Shown here: in pieces, positions 53,149 through 61,298 of the stretch
Position numbering within the stretch: the first letter of the stretch is position 1
Layout: every line of letters starts with the position of its first letter
DNA from: UBA1424 sp041654095
Lineage (GTDB): Bacteria; Bacillota_I; Bacilli_A; RFN20; CAG-826
NCBI GenBank assembly: GCA_041654095.1
Contig: JBAZED010000003.1
Span: 27,963 to 91,962 of the forward strand
Length of the DNA: 64,000 nucleotides
Direction: 5' to 3'
Made by a program: the position numbers and the translations under genes
Notes under the pieces: model-generated
Told to the model about the DNA's origin: nothing
Seen by the model: the letters and a program-made list of their open reading frames with translations, nothing else
Databases searched by the model: none

Positions 53149-53184
53149 CTCGCCCCCCGTCGTCCTTTTGTGAAAGAACACGAG
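53149..53184 (-). promoter_or_regulatory. Hairpin between queT and tgt
   Basis: Minus strand CTCG, then GTTCTTT, CACA loop, AAAGGAC (7 pairs, one G-U; 53162-53179), then an outer CGAG at 53149-53152. The 118-base gap contains no good preQ1 riboswitch match but the position invites one. Confidence 0.35.
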
Positions 53185-53220
53185 TCAGCAGAGAGGTTTC
53201 AAATAGTCGTTGATAATATG

Positions 53221-53739
53221 TTACCACCTGAAGCGGTAATTTTGATTCGCGCCGATGATTTCTTGAAACTTAACATTCTTGCCCAAGAGCAGAAAGATAA
53301 AGTAACCAAGGATGGCGACAGCGATAAATTCGCCGAGTCCGACGAGGCCGACGTTGATCCAAAACGGCAAATTCATGATTAGGTTGAGTTCAAGTCCGAC
53401 GACAAAGGCGTTGATGACTACGGGGATCAAAGCAGCCACGAAAAGTTGCCTCATGTATCCGATTAAGAGACCGCTGATCAAAGTCGCTAAAGTCCCGAAT
53501 AACATGTCCCATAAAAACATCGGCGACATCGTGTTGGCAAGAAGAGTTCCGATCGTCACGCCGATGACATAGTCCTTTCGAAAAAAGCAGAGCAAAATAA
53601 GCATTTCGGCAATGCGAATCTGCAGGCCCATAAATGAGACGGGAAGAGTGGCAATCGTCAAAATGAAATAAATCGACGCAATCATGGCGTTGATCGATAT
53701 TCGTTCAATAATAGGTGAGTTTTTGAATTTATTTTCCAT
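53221..53739 (-). CDS. queT: QueT-family queuosine precursor transporter
   Basis: 172 residues from the ATG at 53739, which removes a 12-residue upstream stretch overlapping the spacer. Five or six hydrophobic helices. Matches the QueT (COG4708) family of ECF S-components for preQ0/preQ1 uptake: ISINAMIASIYFILT and QIRIAEMLILL are typical. The next genes are tgt, queA and queH. It probably works with shared ECF ATPases elsewhere. Confidence 0.87.
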   Translation of the reverse strand: MENKFKNSPIIERISINAMIASIYFILTIATLPVSFMGLQIRIAEMLILLCFFRKDYVIGVTIGTLLANTMSPMFLWDMLFGTLATLISGLLIGYMRQLFVAALIPVVINAFVVGLELNLIMNLPFWINVGLVGLGEFIAVAILGYFIFLLLGKNVKFQEIIGANQNYRFRW

Positions 53740-53787
53740 ACATAAAGCAGCACAATTTGTGATGAAACATCGCAAAAATCGATTTAA

Positions 53788-54744
53788 TTAATAAAAGGCG
53801 AGATATTCGGGCGGGAGAGACGTGCCGCTTTCATTGTGGGTGATGACATGGGCGAGAATGTCGGCGATCGAGATGACGGTGACGCCGGCGATGTTCTTTT
53901 CAATGCTATCGGTCACGACGATATCGCGAATTCCGATGTCCTTTAAATTATCAATGGAATCACGCGAAAAAACACCATGGGTGGCAGCGACTAAAATGCC
54001 GGTCGCTCCTTTGGCGTAGAGCTCGTTAGCCGAGGCGATTATCGTCCCGCCGGTATCGATGATATCATCGATGATTATGCAGGTCTTGCCTTCGACATTA
54101 CCGACGATATTGACAACTTCGGCTTCATTGGGGGAAGGGCGGCGCTTGTCGACGATGACTAATTGGGAATTTGGCAAAGCAGTCGCCAAGTCGCGTCCGC
54201 GGTGAGCGCTTCCGTGATCGGGCGAGACGACGACGACTTCATTGGGATCGATTTTTAACTGGCGAAGTTTTTTCGTGTAATAATTAGCGAAAAGATGAAT
54301 CGACGATAGATTGTCCACCGGGCATGAGAAAAAGCCCTGGATTTGCGGGGTGTGAAGATCGAGGGTGATGATGTGGGAGACGCCGACGGTCTGAAGGAGG
54401 TCAGCGACGAGGCGGGCCGAGATCGGTTCGCGAGGTCTGGCGATGCGATCTTGGCGCGAGTAACCATAATAGGGAATGATGACGTTGACGTCTTTGGCGT
54501 TTGCTTTTTTGATACCGTCGATGAAAACGAGGAGTTCCATCAACCTCTCTGACGCCGGCGAACAAGTCGACTGGACGATGTAGACCGATTTGCCGCGCAC
54601 CGAATCCAGCGAACGAGCCATGATTTCACCGTCGGCGAAATGCATGAGTTCGACGCGGCCAATCGGTATATCTAATAAATCAGCAATTTTCTTTGTCAAC
54701 TGCGGATTAGAAGAGAGATTAAAAATAATAATTTTTTCGAGCAT
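53788..54744 (-). CDS. prs: Ribose-phosphate pyrophosphokinase
   Basis: 318 residues. The PRPP-binding loop is DDIIDTGGTI and the conserved region DLHTPQIQGFFSCPVDNL is present. Makes PRPP for nucleotide and NAD synthesis. No clear ribosome site before the ATG, 12 bases after the kinase-like gene. A 48-base gap leads to queT. Confidence 0.97.
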   Translation of the reverse strand: MLEKIIIFNLSSNPQLTKKIADLLDIPIGRVELMHFADGEIMARSLDSVRGKSVYIVQSTCSPASERLMELLVFIDGIKKANAKDVNVIIPYYGYSRQDRIARPREPISARLVADLLQTVGVSHIITLDLHTPQIQGFFSCPVDNLSSIHLFANYYTKKLRQLKIDPNEVVVVSPDHGSAHRGRDLATALPNSQLVIVDKRRPSPNEAEVVNIVGNVEGKTCIIIDDIIDTGGTIIASANELYAKGATGILVAATHGVFSRDSIDNLKDIGIRDIVVTDSIEKNIAGVTVISIADILAHVITHNESGTSLPPEYLAFY

Positions 54745-54756
54745 GCGTTCAGTTTA

Positions 54757-55344
54757 TCACCAATAGGTGACGCTTAATAAGACAATTCTCTTATTGGCTT
54801 CTTCTTCACTCAAGATCCGCTTGGGATTGATGAGAAGGCCTTTTTCTTTGATGAGGTCGGTGGCTTCTTTTGAATATATCCAATAGCGAAGACCATAATT
54901 CTCAAGGTTGCGCTTTGGATCCGAATCGATGATTTCTTCGCCGATGTAGTACAGGCTGGTGCCTTTTAAGATGAAGCTGTTCGGCAAATAGTCGATTTCA
55001 ACTTTCGAAAAACGACAAAACCGATAAATCGAAAACAATTGCTTAAAATAGATGTCCTTAAGCTCTTCTTTAGCCAACACTTCAAGCGCATTAGGTTCCG
55101 TAAAGCGCTCGAAAATTAAAACGAGCAACTGCCGGTCGTGGGCGATGAGCTTTGGCACGTTGACGCCGATTCTTTGAATCCGTTTATATTTGGCTAAATC
55201 CTGCTCATAGGCTTCAATTGAACGATATTCGCGAAAAGAGAAGAGGCGGTCCTTGCGATGGGCGATAAAAATATCCATATCCGCAGAGCTGAAGACATGT
55301 TCCGCCAACTCGTATTCATAGCGTTTAATTAATCGTTTTTCCAT
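54757..55344 (-). CDS. Hypothetical protein, kinase-like fragment
   Basis: 195 residues, soluble, rich in Lys, Glu, Tyr and Arg. The segment around 118-140 (IDYLPNSFILKG then LYYIGEEI) looks like the catalytic loop and metal motif of small aminoglycoside- or RIO-type kinases, with Asn in place but without a usual Gly-rich loop. Between prs and a glycosyltransferase. Kinase identity is a guess; otherwise unknown. Confidence 0.5.
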   Translation of the reverse strand: MEKRLIKRYEYELAEHVFSSADMDIFIAHRKDRLFSFREYRSIEAYEQDLAKYKRIQRIGVNVPKLIAHDRQLLVLIFERFTEPNALEVLAKEELKDIYFKQLFSIYRFCRFSKVEIDYLPNSFILKGTSLYYIGEEIIDSDPKRNLENYGLRYWIYSKEATDLIKEKGLLINPKRILSEEEANKRIVLLSVTYW

Positions 55345-55395
55345 ACCTATATTCTAAAGTAAAACTTTAACTAAAGCAAAAAAGATAGGATGGTG

Positions 55396-56442
55396 CTATT
55401 TAGGGAAGCGTTTGATTCCTTGATATTTCTGATAGATGCGCGGATAGTATTCGCGCCATATTTCGCGAACGTGTTCCTTTGAGTAAAATTCGCTGATATA
55501 GGCTGAGTTTTCCGATGCTTTCCGATAGAGCTTCTCGTCGGCTTTCAGGTTTTGCAGAGCGAGGACAAAATCATCGACATCGTGTCCTTTTTCGTACTTT
55601 TCAAAAAGGATATCGACATACAAATTCAAATCGCGTAATAAGACCGGTTTGTGGGCGTTGACGGCCTCGAGAATCGCCATCGGAAACAGCTCGTTGAATG
55701 ACGGCATAAACAAGACGTCGGACATATTGAAAATATCGTTCATCTTATCGCGTTTGACTATGCCGGTAAATGTCACGTTTTGCGGTGGATTATCGACGAT
55801 TTCCTTGAGCTCTTTATAGCCATCGGTGATTTTGCCGAAAGAAAACCCCCCCGCCCACACGAAGAACATGTCGGGGTTGCGACGGGCCGTTTTGACAAAG
55901 TCGATGACGCCTTTACGCGTTTGGACTTGGCCGACTCCGAGGACGACAAAGCGGTCGCGAGGAACGCCATAATGGTCGCGAACGTCCATGCGTTTTTCTT
56001 CGCTGATGATATGGAATTGATCCTTCGATACATAGTTGGGAATATAAGTGACGCATTCGCGTTCGATGCCTAGATCAACCAGCGGATTGATAAATATCGG
56101 GTTGACGACGACGATTTCGTCGGCCTTTCGATAAAACTTGACGACATAATGCTTAAATAATTTGAAGAGCAACTTCGGTAATTTGATGGAACCATCTAAG
56201 GTATCAGGAAGCATGTGGACATAGCAGACGTTGACGTGCCTTTTATTCATCTTTGACAAATATTGCGGGTTAATCGTGTGCACGTGGACGATATCGAAAT
56301 TTGAACCGGGGTGATTGACGGTGACATCAAAAATGTCATCGCATTCTCTTACTAAGGCAACTTGTTCTAGGTAGGCAGAACCAACGCCTTGACCATCGAC
56401 CGTGTCCGCTTTTGAGAGCATATTAATCCGCAGCTTATTCAT
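55396..56442 (-). CDS. Glycosyltransferase family 4 (GT-B)
   Basis: 348 residues from ATG 56442 (GGGGG seven bases before). GT-B fold with a Gly-rich N-terminus (DGQGVGSAY) and the GT4 donor-binding stretch FNELFPMAILEAV with ExxxxxxE motif near 235-245. Likely makes a cell-envelope glycolipid. Overlaps the GtrA gene by 8 bases, so the pair is a unit. Exact sugar unknown. Confidence 0.8.
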   Translation of the reverse strand: MNKLRINMLSKADTVDGQGVGSAYLEQVALVRECDDIFDVTVNHPGSNFDIVHVHTINPQYLSKMNKRHVNVCYVHMLPDTLDGSIKLPKLLFKLFKHYVVKFYRKADEIVVVNPIFINPLVDLGIERECVTYIPNYVSKDQFHIISEEKRMDVRDHYGVPRDRFVVLGVGQVQTRKGVIDFVKTARRNPDMFFVWAGGFSFGKITDGYKELKEIVDNPPQNVTFTGIVKRDKMNDIFNMSDVLFMPSFNELFPMAILEAVNAHKPVLLRDLNLYVDILFEKYEKGHDVDDFVLALQNLKADEKLYRKASENSAYISEFYSKEHVREIWREYYPRIYQKYQGIKRFPK

Positions 56443-56950
56443 TTGCATCCCCCTTTGGAGCCTTAAAAATAATAAATTTCCTCGTAAGGTAATTATACGA
56501 CAAAATCAAGATGGTTTTGATGGCAAAGAAGAGGGTGAAATACCAAAAGGCAATCGATCTCAAACCGCTTGTGCGAAAATCATTTATCCAATTGTTGATA
56601 TCGACGAACAAGACGTTGGTGGACAGCGATTCAAAACCGATCATGACAGCGAGGCCAATCAGCAATCCTCCCGCCGAAAGAGCGACGAAAACGACGATGT
56701 TAAGAGGCGATTTGACGTCAGCTTTCTTGTCGACATTTTGAAAGACCCACAAAACGGAGAGGAGGTAGTTGGCGATGACGCTGACCAGAAAACCGAAAGT
56801 CGTGCAGAGGATCGTCTCGGAAATCGTCGGCCACGCAGCGGGAATCGCTAAAGCGAGGAGCGAATACGCGCCGTAATCCAAAAGAGTGGCGATGACCCCC
56901 ACGACAACAAAGCGCACGATTTCGAGGATGAGACTTTTTTTGCGGTTCAT
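56435..56950 (-). CDS. GtrA-family membrane protein
   Basis: 171 residues from ATG 56950; an upstream extension of 49 codons lacks the family start. Four hydrophobic helices with RFVVVGVIATLLDYGAYSLL, the GtrA hallmark. Often flips polyprenyl-linked sugars. Overlap with the GT4 gene suggests joint function. Confidence 0.85.
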   Translation of the reverse strand: MNRKKSLILEIVRFVVVGVIATLLDYGAYSLLALAIPAAWPTISETILCTTFGFLVSVIANYLLSVLWVFQNVDKKADVKSPLNIVVFVALSAGGLLIGLAVMIGFESLSTNVLFVDINNWINDFRTSGLRSIAFWYFTLFFAIKTILILSYNYLTRKFIIFKAPKGDANE

Positions 56951-56962
56951 GATAACGATAAA

Positions 56963-56971
56963 AGAATAGCA
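56963..56971 (-). promoter_or_regulatory. GtrA-GT4 promoter, extended -10
   Basis: Minus strand TGC-TATTCT (56963-56971), 12 bases before the GtrA start; weak -35. Confidence 0.4.
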
Positions 56972-57055
56972 CAATGGCCTTCGAAAATTAAGAGCGGTCC
57001 GCTTGCATGGAGTTCGGGAATATAAATTTTCTTGCTTATTGTTTCCAAAAATATA

Positions 57056-57061
57056 TATTAT
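57056..57061 (+). promoter_or_regulatory. Possible -10 for the EIIC-like gene
   Basis: TATTAT 5 bases before the ATG at 57066 with TTGCTT 18 bases upstream. Transcription would start at or near the A of the ATG, which would give a leaderless mRNA. Confidence 0.35.
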
Positions 57062-57065
57062 TCTC

Positions 57066-58181
57066 ATGAGCAACCCCAAAGACCCCGAAAACGTCAAAGT
57101 CGAAATCGAAGTGCCAAAGGAAACCCCGGTTAAGAAGCGCCTTTTTCAGCGCTTCATGGACCACATGGCAAAGACGACTGGCGGCATGGCAACCGGCATG
57201 TTCGCCACTTTGATCATCGGCGTGATCGTCGGTCAGATCGGAACGTTGAGCGGCATTTCATTTTTCACGGGTATCGGCAATATTTTAAAAGGCTTGATGG
57301 GCATCGGCATCGGTATCGGCATCGCCTTATCGCTTAAAAACCTCTCGCCCATAGCAATCATTTCTTGCGGCGTGGCCGGAGCTATCTCCACGATGGTTCT
57401 CGGCATGAACGGCGGCGCGTATGTCACCCCTTATATCGATGGCATACACACGAATAGCAATCCGATGATGTCGTATTTGGTTGTCGTGATCAGCATCGAA
57501 CTATATCGACTCGTCTTTAAGAAGACGACGGCCGTCGATTTAATCATCGTGCCGCTTTTCATAACTGCTGTCGCCGGGGCCCTCTCTTTCTTATTTACCG
57601 TCCCTTTAACTTGGATCGTCACATCATTAGGCAACTTCATTCAAACCGCCACCGCTTATCAACCGATCTTGATGGGCGTCGTCATCTCAACGGTTATGGG
57701 TATGATTCTCACCGCTCCGATTTCATCGGTCGCCATCGCCGTCGCCATTAATCTCGGGGGCATCGCGGGAGGCGCTGCGACGGTCGGATGCTGCACGCAG
57801 ATGATCGGCTTCATGATGATGTCAATTCGCGATAACAATGCCGGCAAGGTGATTTCGGTCGGCATCGGCACGTCGATGCTCCAATTTAAAAACATCTTGC
57901 GGAAACCGCTGATTTGGCTTCCGACGATTATCGTTTCGGCCTTGCTTGGACCGTTTGCCACGACAATTTTCCAATTAGAGACTAACTACGCGGCGGCCGG
58001 TATGGGAACCTGCGCCTTAATCGGACCTTTATCGACAATCTTAGAAATGACCGATAACCCGCTGATGGCGTGGCTCGGCGTCTTGATCTTGATGATTGGC
58101 GCACCCGCGCTTCTCGTCTTCCTCATCGATTTGCTGTTTAGAAAACTCGGATGGATTAAAAAAGGCGACCTGGCCATCTAG
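57066..58181 (+). CDS. PTS EIIC-like membrane protein
   Basis: 371 residues from ATG 57066, which removes a 21-codon upstream stretch; no ribosome site. About nine membrane helices (rich in Gly, Ile and Met) match the PTS_EIIC_2 family. The cytoplasmic N-terminus is Lys- and Glu-rich. No EIIA or EIIB gene is nearby, so sugar transport by PTS is unproven. It is the first plus-strand gene. The stop codon lies inside its own terminator. Confidence 0.78.
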   Translation: MSNPKDPENVKVEIEVPKETPVKKRLFQRFMDHMAKTTGGMATGMFATLIIGVIVGQIGTLSGISFFTGIGNILKGLMGIGIGIGIALSLKNLSPIAIISCGVAGAISTMVLGMNGGAYVTPYIDGIHTNSNPMMSYLVVVISIELYRLVFKKTTAVDLIIVPLFITAVAGALSFLFTVPLTWIVTSLGNFIQTATAYQPILMGVVISTVMGMILTAPISSVAIAVAINLGGIAGGAATVGCCTQMIGFMMMSIRDNNAGKVISVGIGTSMLQFKNILRKPLIWLPTIIVSALLGPFATTIFQLETNYAAAGMGTCALIGPLSTILEMTDNPLMAWLGVLILMIGAPALLVFLIDLLFRKLGWIKKGDLAI

Positions 58182-58197
58182 GTCGCCTTTTTCTTTT
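58163..58197. terminator. Bidirectional terminator between EIIC-like gene and UPF0316
   Basis: Perfect 9-bp stem AGGCGACCT/AGGTCGCCT (58163-58188, 8-base loop), U-tracts on both sides. It serves two convergent genes; the plus-strand stop (TAG) lies in the hairpin. Confidence 0.9.
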
Positions 58198-58200
58198 TAC

Positions 58201-58764
58201 TTATTTGAGAAGTGATTTTCTAATGTGAATATATCCGCCGGACAAGGTGCCGACATCATTTGTGACGATCATGGCAGTCGGGTCGATGAGCATGACTTGC
58301 TCGACGATTTCGGCGCTGCCGCGGCGATTGGCGTAAACCATCAATATCTTGCGGCTATCAACTTTGCCTTTAGCATCGACGGTCGTGACGCCATAGCCTT
58401 TTTCGCGTAGCGAATTAGCAATTTCAATTCCCTTTTTCTCAGTCGTAATCGTCTGGACGAGGAGCATGCCAAAGGCGAGTTTCTGTTCGATGATCGAGCC
58501 GAAATAGACACCGGCGGCGAACCCGAGACCATAAGCCACGCCGTTCAGCCAGTTGTCGGCTAAACCGGTGATGACTTTGGAGGCGATAAAGACCCACAAG
58601 AAGATTTCGGCCAGAGCTAAAAGGACGGCTGTTATTCTATAGCCTTTCACAACTAATATTTGTCGCAAAGTACCGATTGTCACCTCGACGATTTTGGCAA
58701 AAAAGATGATGAGAATCTCTAAGACAATTCCCCAAGTACCTAATGTTGATAATGCATCCCACAT
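58201..58764 (-). CDS. UPF0316 (DUF2179) membrane protein
   Basis: 187 residues. Three hydrophobic helices in the first 95 residues (VEVTIGTLRQILVVKG, GFAAGVYFGSIIEQKL) and a C-terminal DUF2179 ligand-like domain ending DVGTLSGGYI. Family of unknown function in Firmicutes. Own promoter upstream. Confidence 0.85.
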   Translation of the reverse strand: MWDALSTLGTWGIVLEILIIFFAKIVEVTIGTLRQILVVKGYRITAVLLALAEIFLWVFIASKVITGLADNWLNGVAYGLGFAAGVYFGSIIEQKLAFGMLLVQTITTEKKGIEIANSLREKGYGVTTVDAKGKVDSRKILMVYANRRGSAEIVEQVMLIDPTAMIVTNDVGTLSGGYIHIRKSLLK

Positions 58765-58811
58765 AAAAAAATCACTCTTCCATTCTCGGCGAATCCGCCC
58801 TGATTAATCAT

Positions 58812-58840
58812 ATTATAAAAAGGTAGTTAAAACAATTTAA
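58812..58840 (-). promoter_or_regulatory. Promoter of the UPF0316 gene
   Basis: Minus strand TTAAAT (58835-58840), 17-base spacer, TATAAT (58812-58817). Confidence 0.55.
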
Positions 58841-58858
58841 TGACTTACAAAAAAATAT

Positions 58859-59374
58859 TTATTTTAAGGTGGGAGGGCGAACCTTGGCTTTGAGGAGGAT
58901 GAGATAGATGGTCAACCCCAAAGATGCGCCGATGACTCCTTGGATTAAGTTAAAGGCAAAACTCGTGAGAGCCGCAATCAAATTGGCGACGAGGATATAG
59001 TCGGGCAGGATGTAAAAAGCCGCCATAATTAGGCCGCCGACAAACGGAGCGATATAGCGAATTTTGCCTTTCAACTTCAAGAAGAGAAAGCCGACGACAA
59101 GACCTTCGATCAACTTGATGAAGAATGTGAAGGGAGCGTAAAAAGCATATCCTAAAATCATGTCGACCATCAAGCCGCTTAACGCCCCGACCGTCGCGCC
59201 AATCCACGGGCCGAAAAACATGGCGAATAAGGCGATAAAAACATCGGTGAAATTAAGAAAGCCGCCAAAAGGCAAAGGGATGAAAACAAAGCTGGTGAGC
59301 AAAACGGAAAGAGCGATGCCCATCGCTGTGGCAATCATCTGGTAAATGAGCTTCGACTCGTTCGTTTTCATCAT
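58859..59374 (-). CDS. ECF transporter S-component (vitamin uptake)
   Basis: 171 residues, about six hydrophobic helices. The pattern LNFTDVFIALFAMFFGPWIGATVGALSG is typical of S-components such as HmpT, PdxU or FolT. It binds a vitamin and works with EcfA/T from elsewhere. The ATG overlaps the glyA stop (TAATG), so it is cotranscribed with glyA, which needs pyridoxal phosphate and folate: either could be its substrate. Confidence 0.78.
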   Translation of the reverse strand: MMKTNESKLIYQMIATAMGIALSVLLTSFVFIPLPFGGFLNFTDVFIALFAMFFGPWIGATVGALSGLMVDMILGYAFYAPFTFFIKLIEGLVVGFLFLKLKGKIRYIAPFVGGLIMAAFYILPDYILVANLIAALTSFAFNLIQGVIGASLGLTIYLILLKAKVRPPTLK

Positions 59375-60615
59375 TAATAACGAAGGGGGTGTTTCCTTGT
59401 TAATTCTAATACTTTTGAGTGGACTTTTGCGAGATTTTCAGCATTTTCGCGGTTTTTTAAGGCTTCATCGATCAACTGGCCGACTTGTTGAAAATCTTTT
59501 TCATTAAAACCCCGCGTCGTCATGGCCGGGGTGCCGAGTCGAATCCCCGAAGTGACCATCGGCCGCTCTTTATCATTCGGAATCGAATTCTTATTGCATG
59601 TTATGCCGACTTCGTGAAGGAGCTTCTCGGCATCCGCTCCCGTCATGCCAATTGACGATTTCAAATCGACGAGCAGCATGTGGTTATCGCTGCCGCCGCT
59701 GACGATGCGATAACCCAGCCTTTTTAACTCATCAGCTAAGGCGTGTGAATTGGCGATGATTTGCTTGACGTACTCTTTGAAATTCGGTTCGAGTGCTTCT
59801 TTGAATGCCACGGCTTTGGCGGCGATGATGTGCATCAGCGGTCCGCCTTGGATGCCGGGGAAGATGGCGCGGTCGATTTTCGTCGCGATCTCAGGGTCAT
59901 TAGTGAGGATAATTCCCCCGCGTGGACCGCGGAGCGTCTTGTGTGTCGTCGATGAAACGACGTGCGCATAAGGGCACGGATTTTGATGAACGCCACCCGC
60001 GACGAGTCCGGCGATGTGAGCCATATCGACGAAGAGGTAAGCGCCGACTTTATCGGCTATTTCGCGAAATCGCTTAAAGTCAATAGTTCGCGGATAGGCG
60101 CTAGCTCCGGCCACGATCATGCGCGGTTTGACCGAGATTGCTAATTGCTCGATGGTTTCATAGTCAAGAGTTTCGGTTTCAGGATGCAATCCATAAGAGA
60201 ATATTTCGTAATCAGAGCCTGAAAACGATAATTTGTAACCGTGTGTCAAATGCCCACCGTCGCTTAACGACATGCTCAAAATACGATCGCCGTGATTGAG
60301 CAAGGCGCGATAGACGGCCATATTCGCCGTCGAGCCAGAATGGGGCTGGACATTGGCGAATTTAACGCCAAATAGTTTTTTCACTCTTTCGATGGCAAGT
60401 TGCTCAGCGATATCGACAAATTCACAGCCGCCATAATAACGGTGGTTAGGATAGCCTTCCGCATATTTATTGGTCATGATCGAACCTTGGGCTTCAAGGA
60501 CCGCTAAAGACACAAAATTTTCGCTGGCGATCAGCTCGATGTTTTCAATTTGGCGATTCTTCTCAAGCTCGATGGCGCTAAAAATCTCTATATCTGTTTT
60601 TGCTAATTCGCTCAT
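59374..60615 (-). CDS. glyA: Serine hydroxymethyltransferase
   Basis: 413 residues. PLP Lys in STTHKTLRGPRGG (near 225), and EIGIT-like folate-site residues. Interconverts Ser and Gly with one-carbon units. GGAGAG before the ATG. Its promoter likely is TTGTCT-17-TAAGAT just upstream (around 60630-60660). Partner of the S-component gene. Confidence 0.97.
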   Translation of the reverse strand: MSELAKTDIEIFSAIELEKNRQIENIELIASENFVSLAVLEAQGSIMTNKYAEGYPNHRYYGGCEFVDIAEQLAIERVKKLFGVKFANVQPHSGSTANMAVYRALLNHGDRILSMSLSDGGHLTHGYKLSFSGSDYEIFSYGLHPETETLDYETIEQLAISVKPRMIVAGASAYPRTIDFKRFREIADKVGAYLFVDMAHIAGLVAGGVHQNPCPYAHVVSSTTHKTLRGPRGGIILTNDPEIATKIDRAIFPGIQGGPLMHIIAAKAVAFKEALEPNFKEYVKQIIANSHALADELKRLGYRIVSGGSDNHMLLVDLKSSIGMTGADAEKLLHEVGITCNKNSIPNDKERPMVTSGIRLGTPAMTTRGFNEKDFQQVGQLIDEALKNRENAENLAKVHSKVLELTRKHPLRY

Positions 60616-60680
60616 ATGGTCTCTCCTTGATAAAAATGTTATCTTATTTATGGTTTTTTATAAAGACAAAAGACGACAAC

Positions 60681-60692
60681 ATGCATATGCAT
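60681..60692. repeat. 12-bp perfect palindrome
   Basis: ATGCATATGCAT, between the phage-type gene stop and the glyA promoter region. Possible operator; chance is also possible. Confidence 0.3.
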
Positions 60693-60694
60693 GG

Positions 60695-61177
60695 CTAATC
60701 GTTCAGCCATTCGGGTCGCGAACGTCTCGTCCACGTGAACAGATGGCTCTTGGCTCGGCGATAATAATTCCGATATGAAAGGAGCGAATCGCCCGCGACG
60801 ATGTATTCGTCATCCATCGTGGGAGTCGGCGGGAAAAAAGGTTCATCACTGAGCGACATAGGCGGTTCTTTTAAGTATTCAGTCAATGCCGAACTCTTGT
60901 GAATTTTGCCAAAGCGGAAAGCGTATTCTTCAAGGAGGGCAAGTAAGAGGCGATAGAGCCAAAGGTAGTTGTTTTTATTGTGTCGAACCCATAGCGCGCT
61001 CGGGTGATTAGAATGCGTGGGTTTGTAGATGTGCGCTAGGATGTTCTCATTCGAAATGGCAACGTGATGGGCCGTCGAGAGGAGTTGCGCTGATTCCAAA
61101 ATCATTTTAATGACGTGCTTGTCGGTGTGATATCGAGCGGCCAAGACGGGATTTTTATCTAAATAAAAGATATTCAT
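60695..61177 (-). CDS. Phage-type protein of unknown function (T4-like/cyanophage family)
   Basis: 160 residues. It opens MNIFYLDKNPVLAARYHTDKHV and has conserved His, Lys, Trp and Tyr blocks (ILESAQLLSTAHH, THSNHPSALWVR, WTRRSRPEWL). I recognise this as a small protein widespread in T4-like and cyanophages and sometimes in bacteria; in some databases it is linked to pyrimidine-dimer or nucleic acid enzymes, which I cannot confirm. TATAAT lies at 61197-61202, leaving a leader of about 12 bases with no ribosome site. Isolated: no other phage gene is next to it. Confidence 0.72.
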   Translation of the reverse strand: MNIFYLDKNPVLAARYHTDKHVIKMILESAQLLSTAHHVAISNENILAHIYKPTHSNHPSALWVRHNKNNYLWLYRLLLALLEEYAFRFGKIHKSSALTEYLKEPPMSLSDEPFFPPTPTMDDEYIVAGDSLLSYRNYYRRAKSHLFTWTRRSRPEWLND

Positions 61178-61196
61178 ATCAATCTAATTATAATCT

Positions 61197-61202
61197 TTGG
61201 CT
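61197..61202 (-). promoter_or_regulatory. -10 of the phage-type gene
   Basis: TATAAT on the minus strand 19 bases before the ATG; no good -35 at 17 bases. Confidence 0.4.
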
Positions 61203-61298
61203 TTCTTCTTTGAGAAATAGATTGCTCAATGCTTGCCTCTAATCCTCTTGTGGCAAATTTCCCAAAAATATGAACAATTAATGATAGAGGAAAATCCC

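Noticed and set aside
53103..53220. PreQ1 riboswitch between queT and tgt
   Set aside because: The class I hallmark (GAGG stem, CCTC, A-rich tail) could not be found in the right strand and order; kept only as a hairpin.
61233..61298. Longer N-terminus for the aldehyde dehydrogenase
   Set aside because: Earlier starts lack ribosome sites; the added residues are unlike the family N-terminus, while ATG 61299 has AGAGGA at good spacing.
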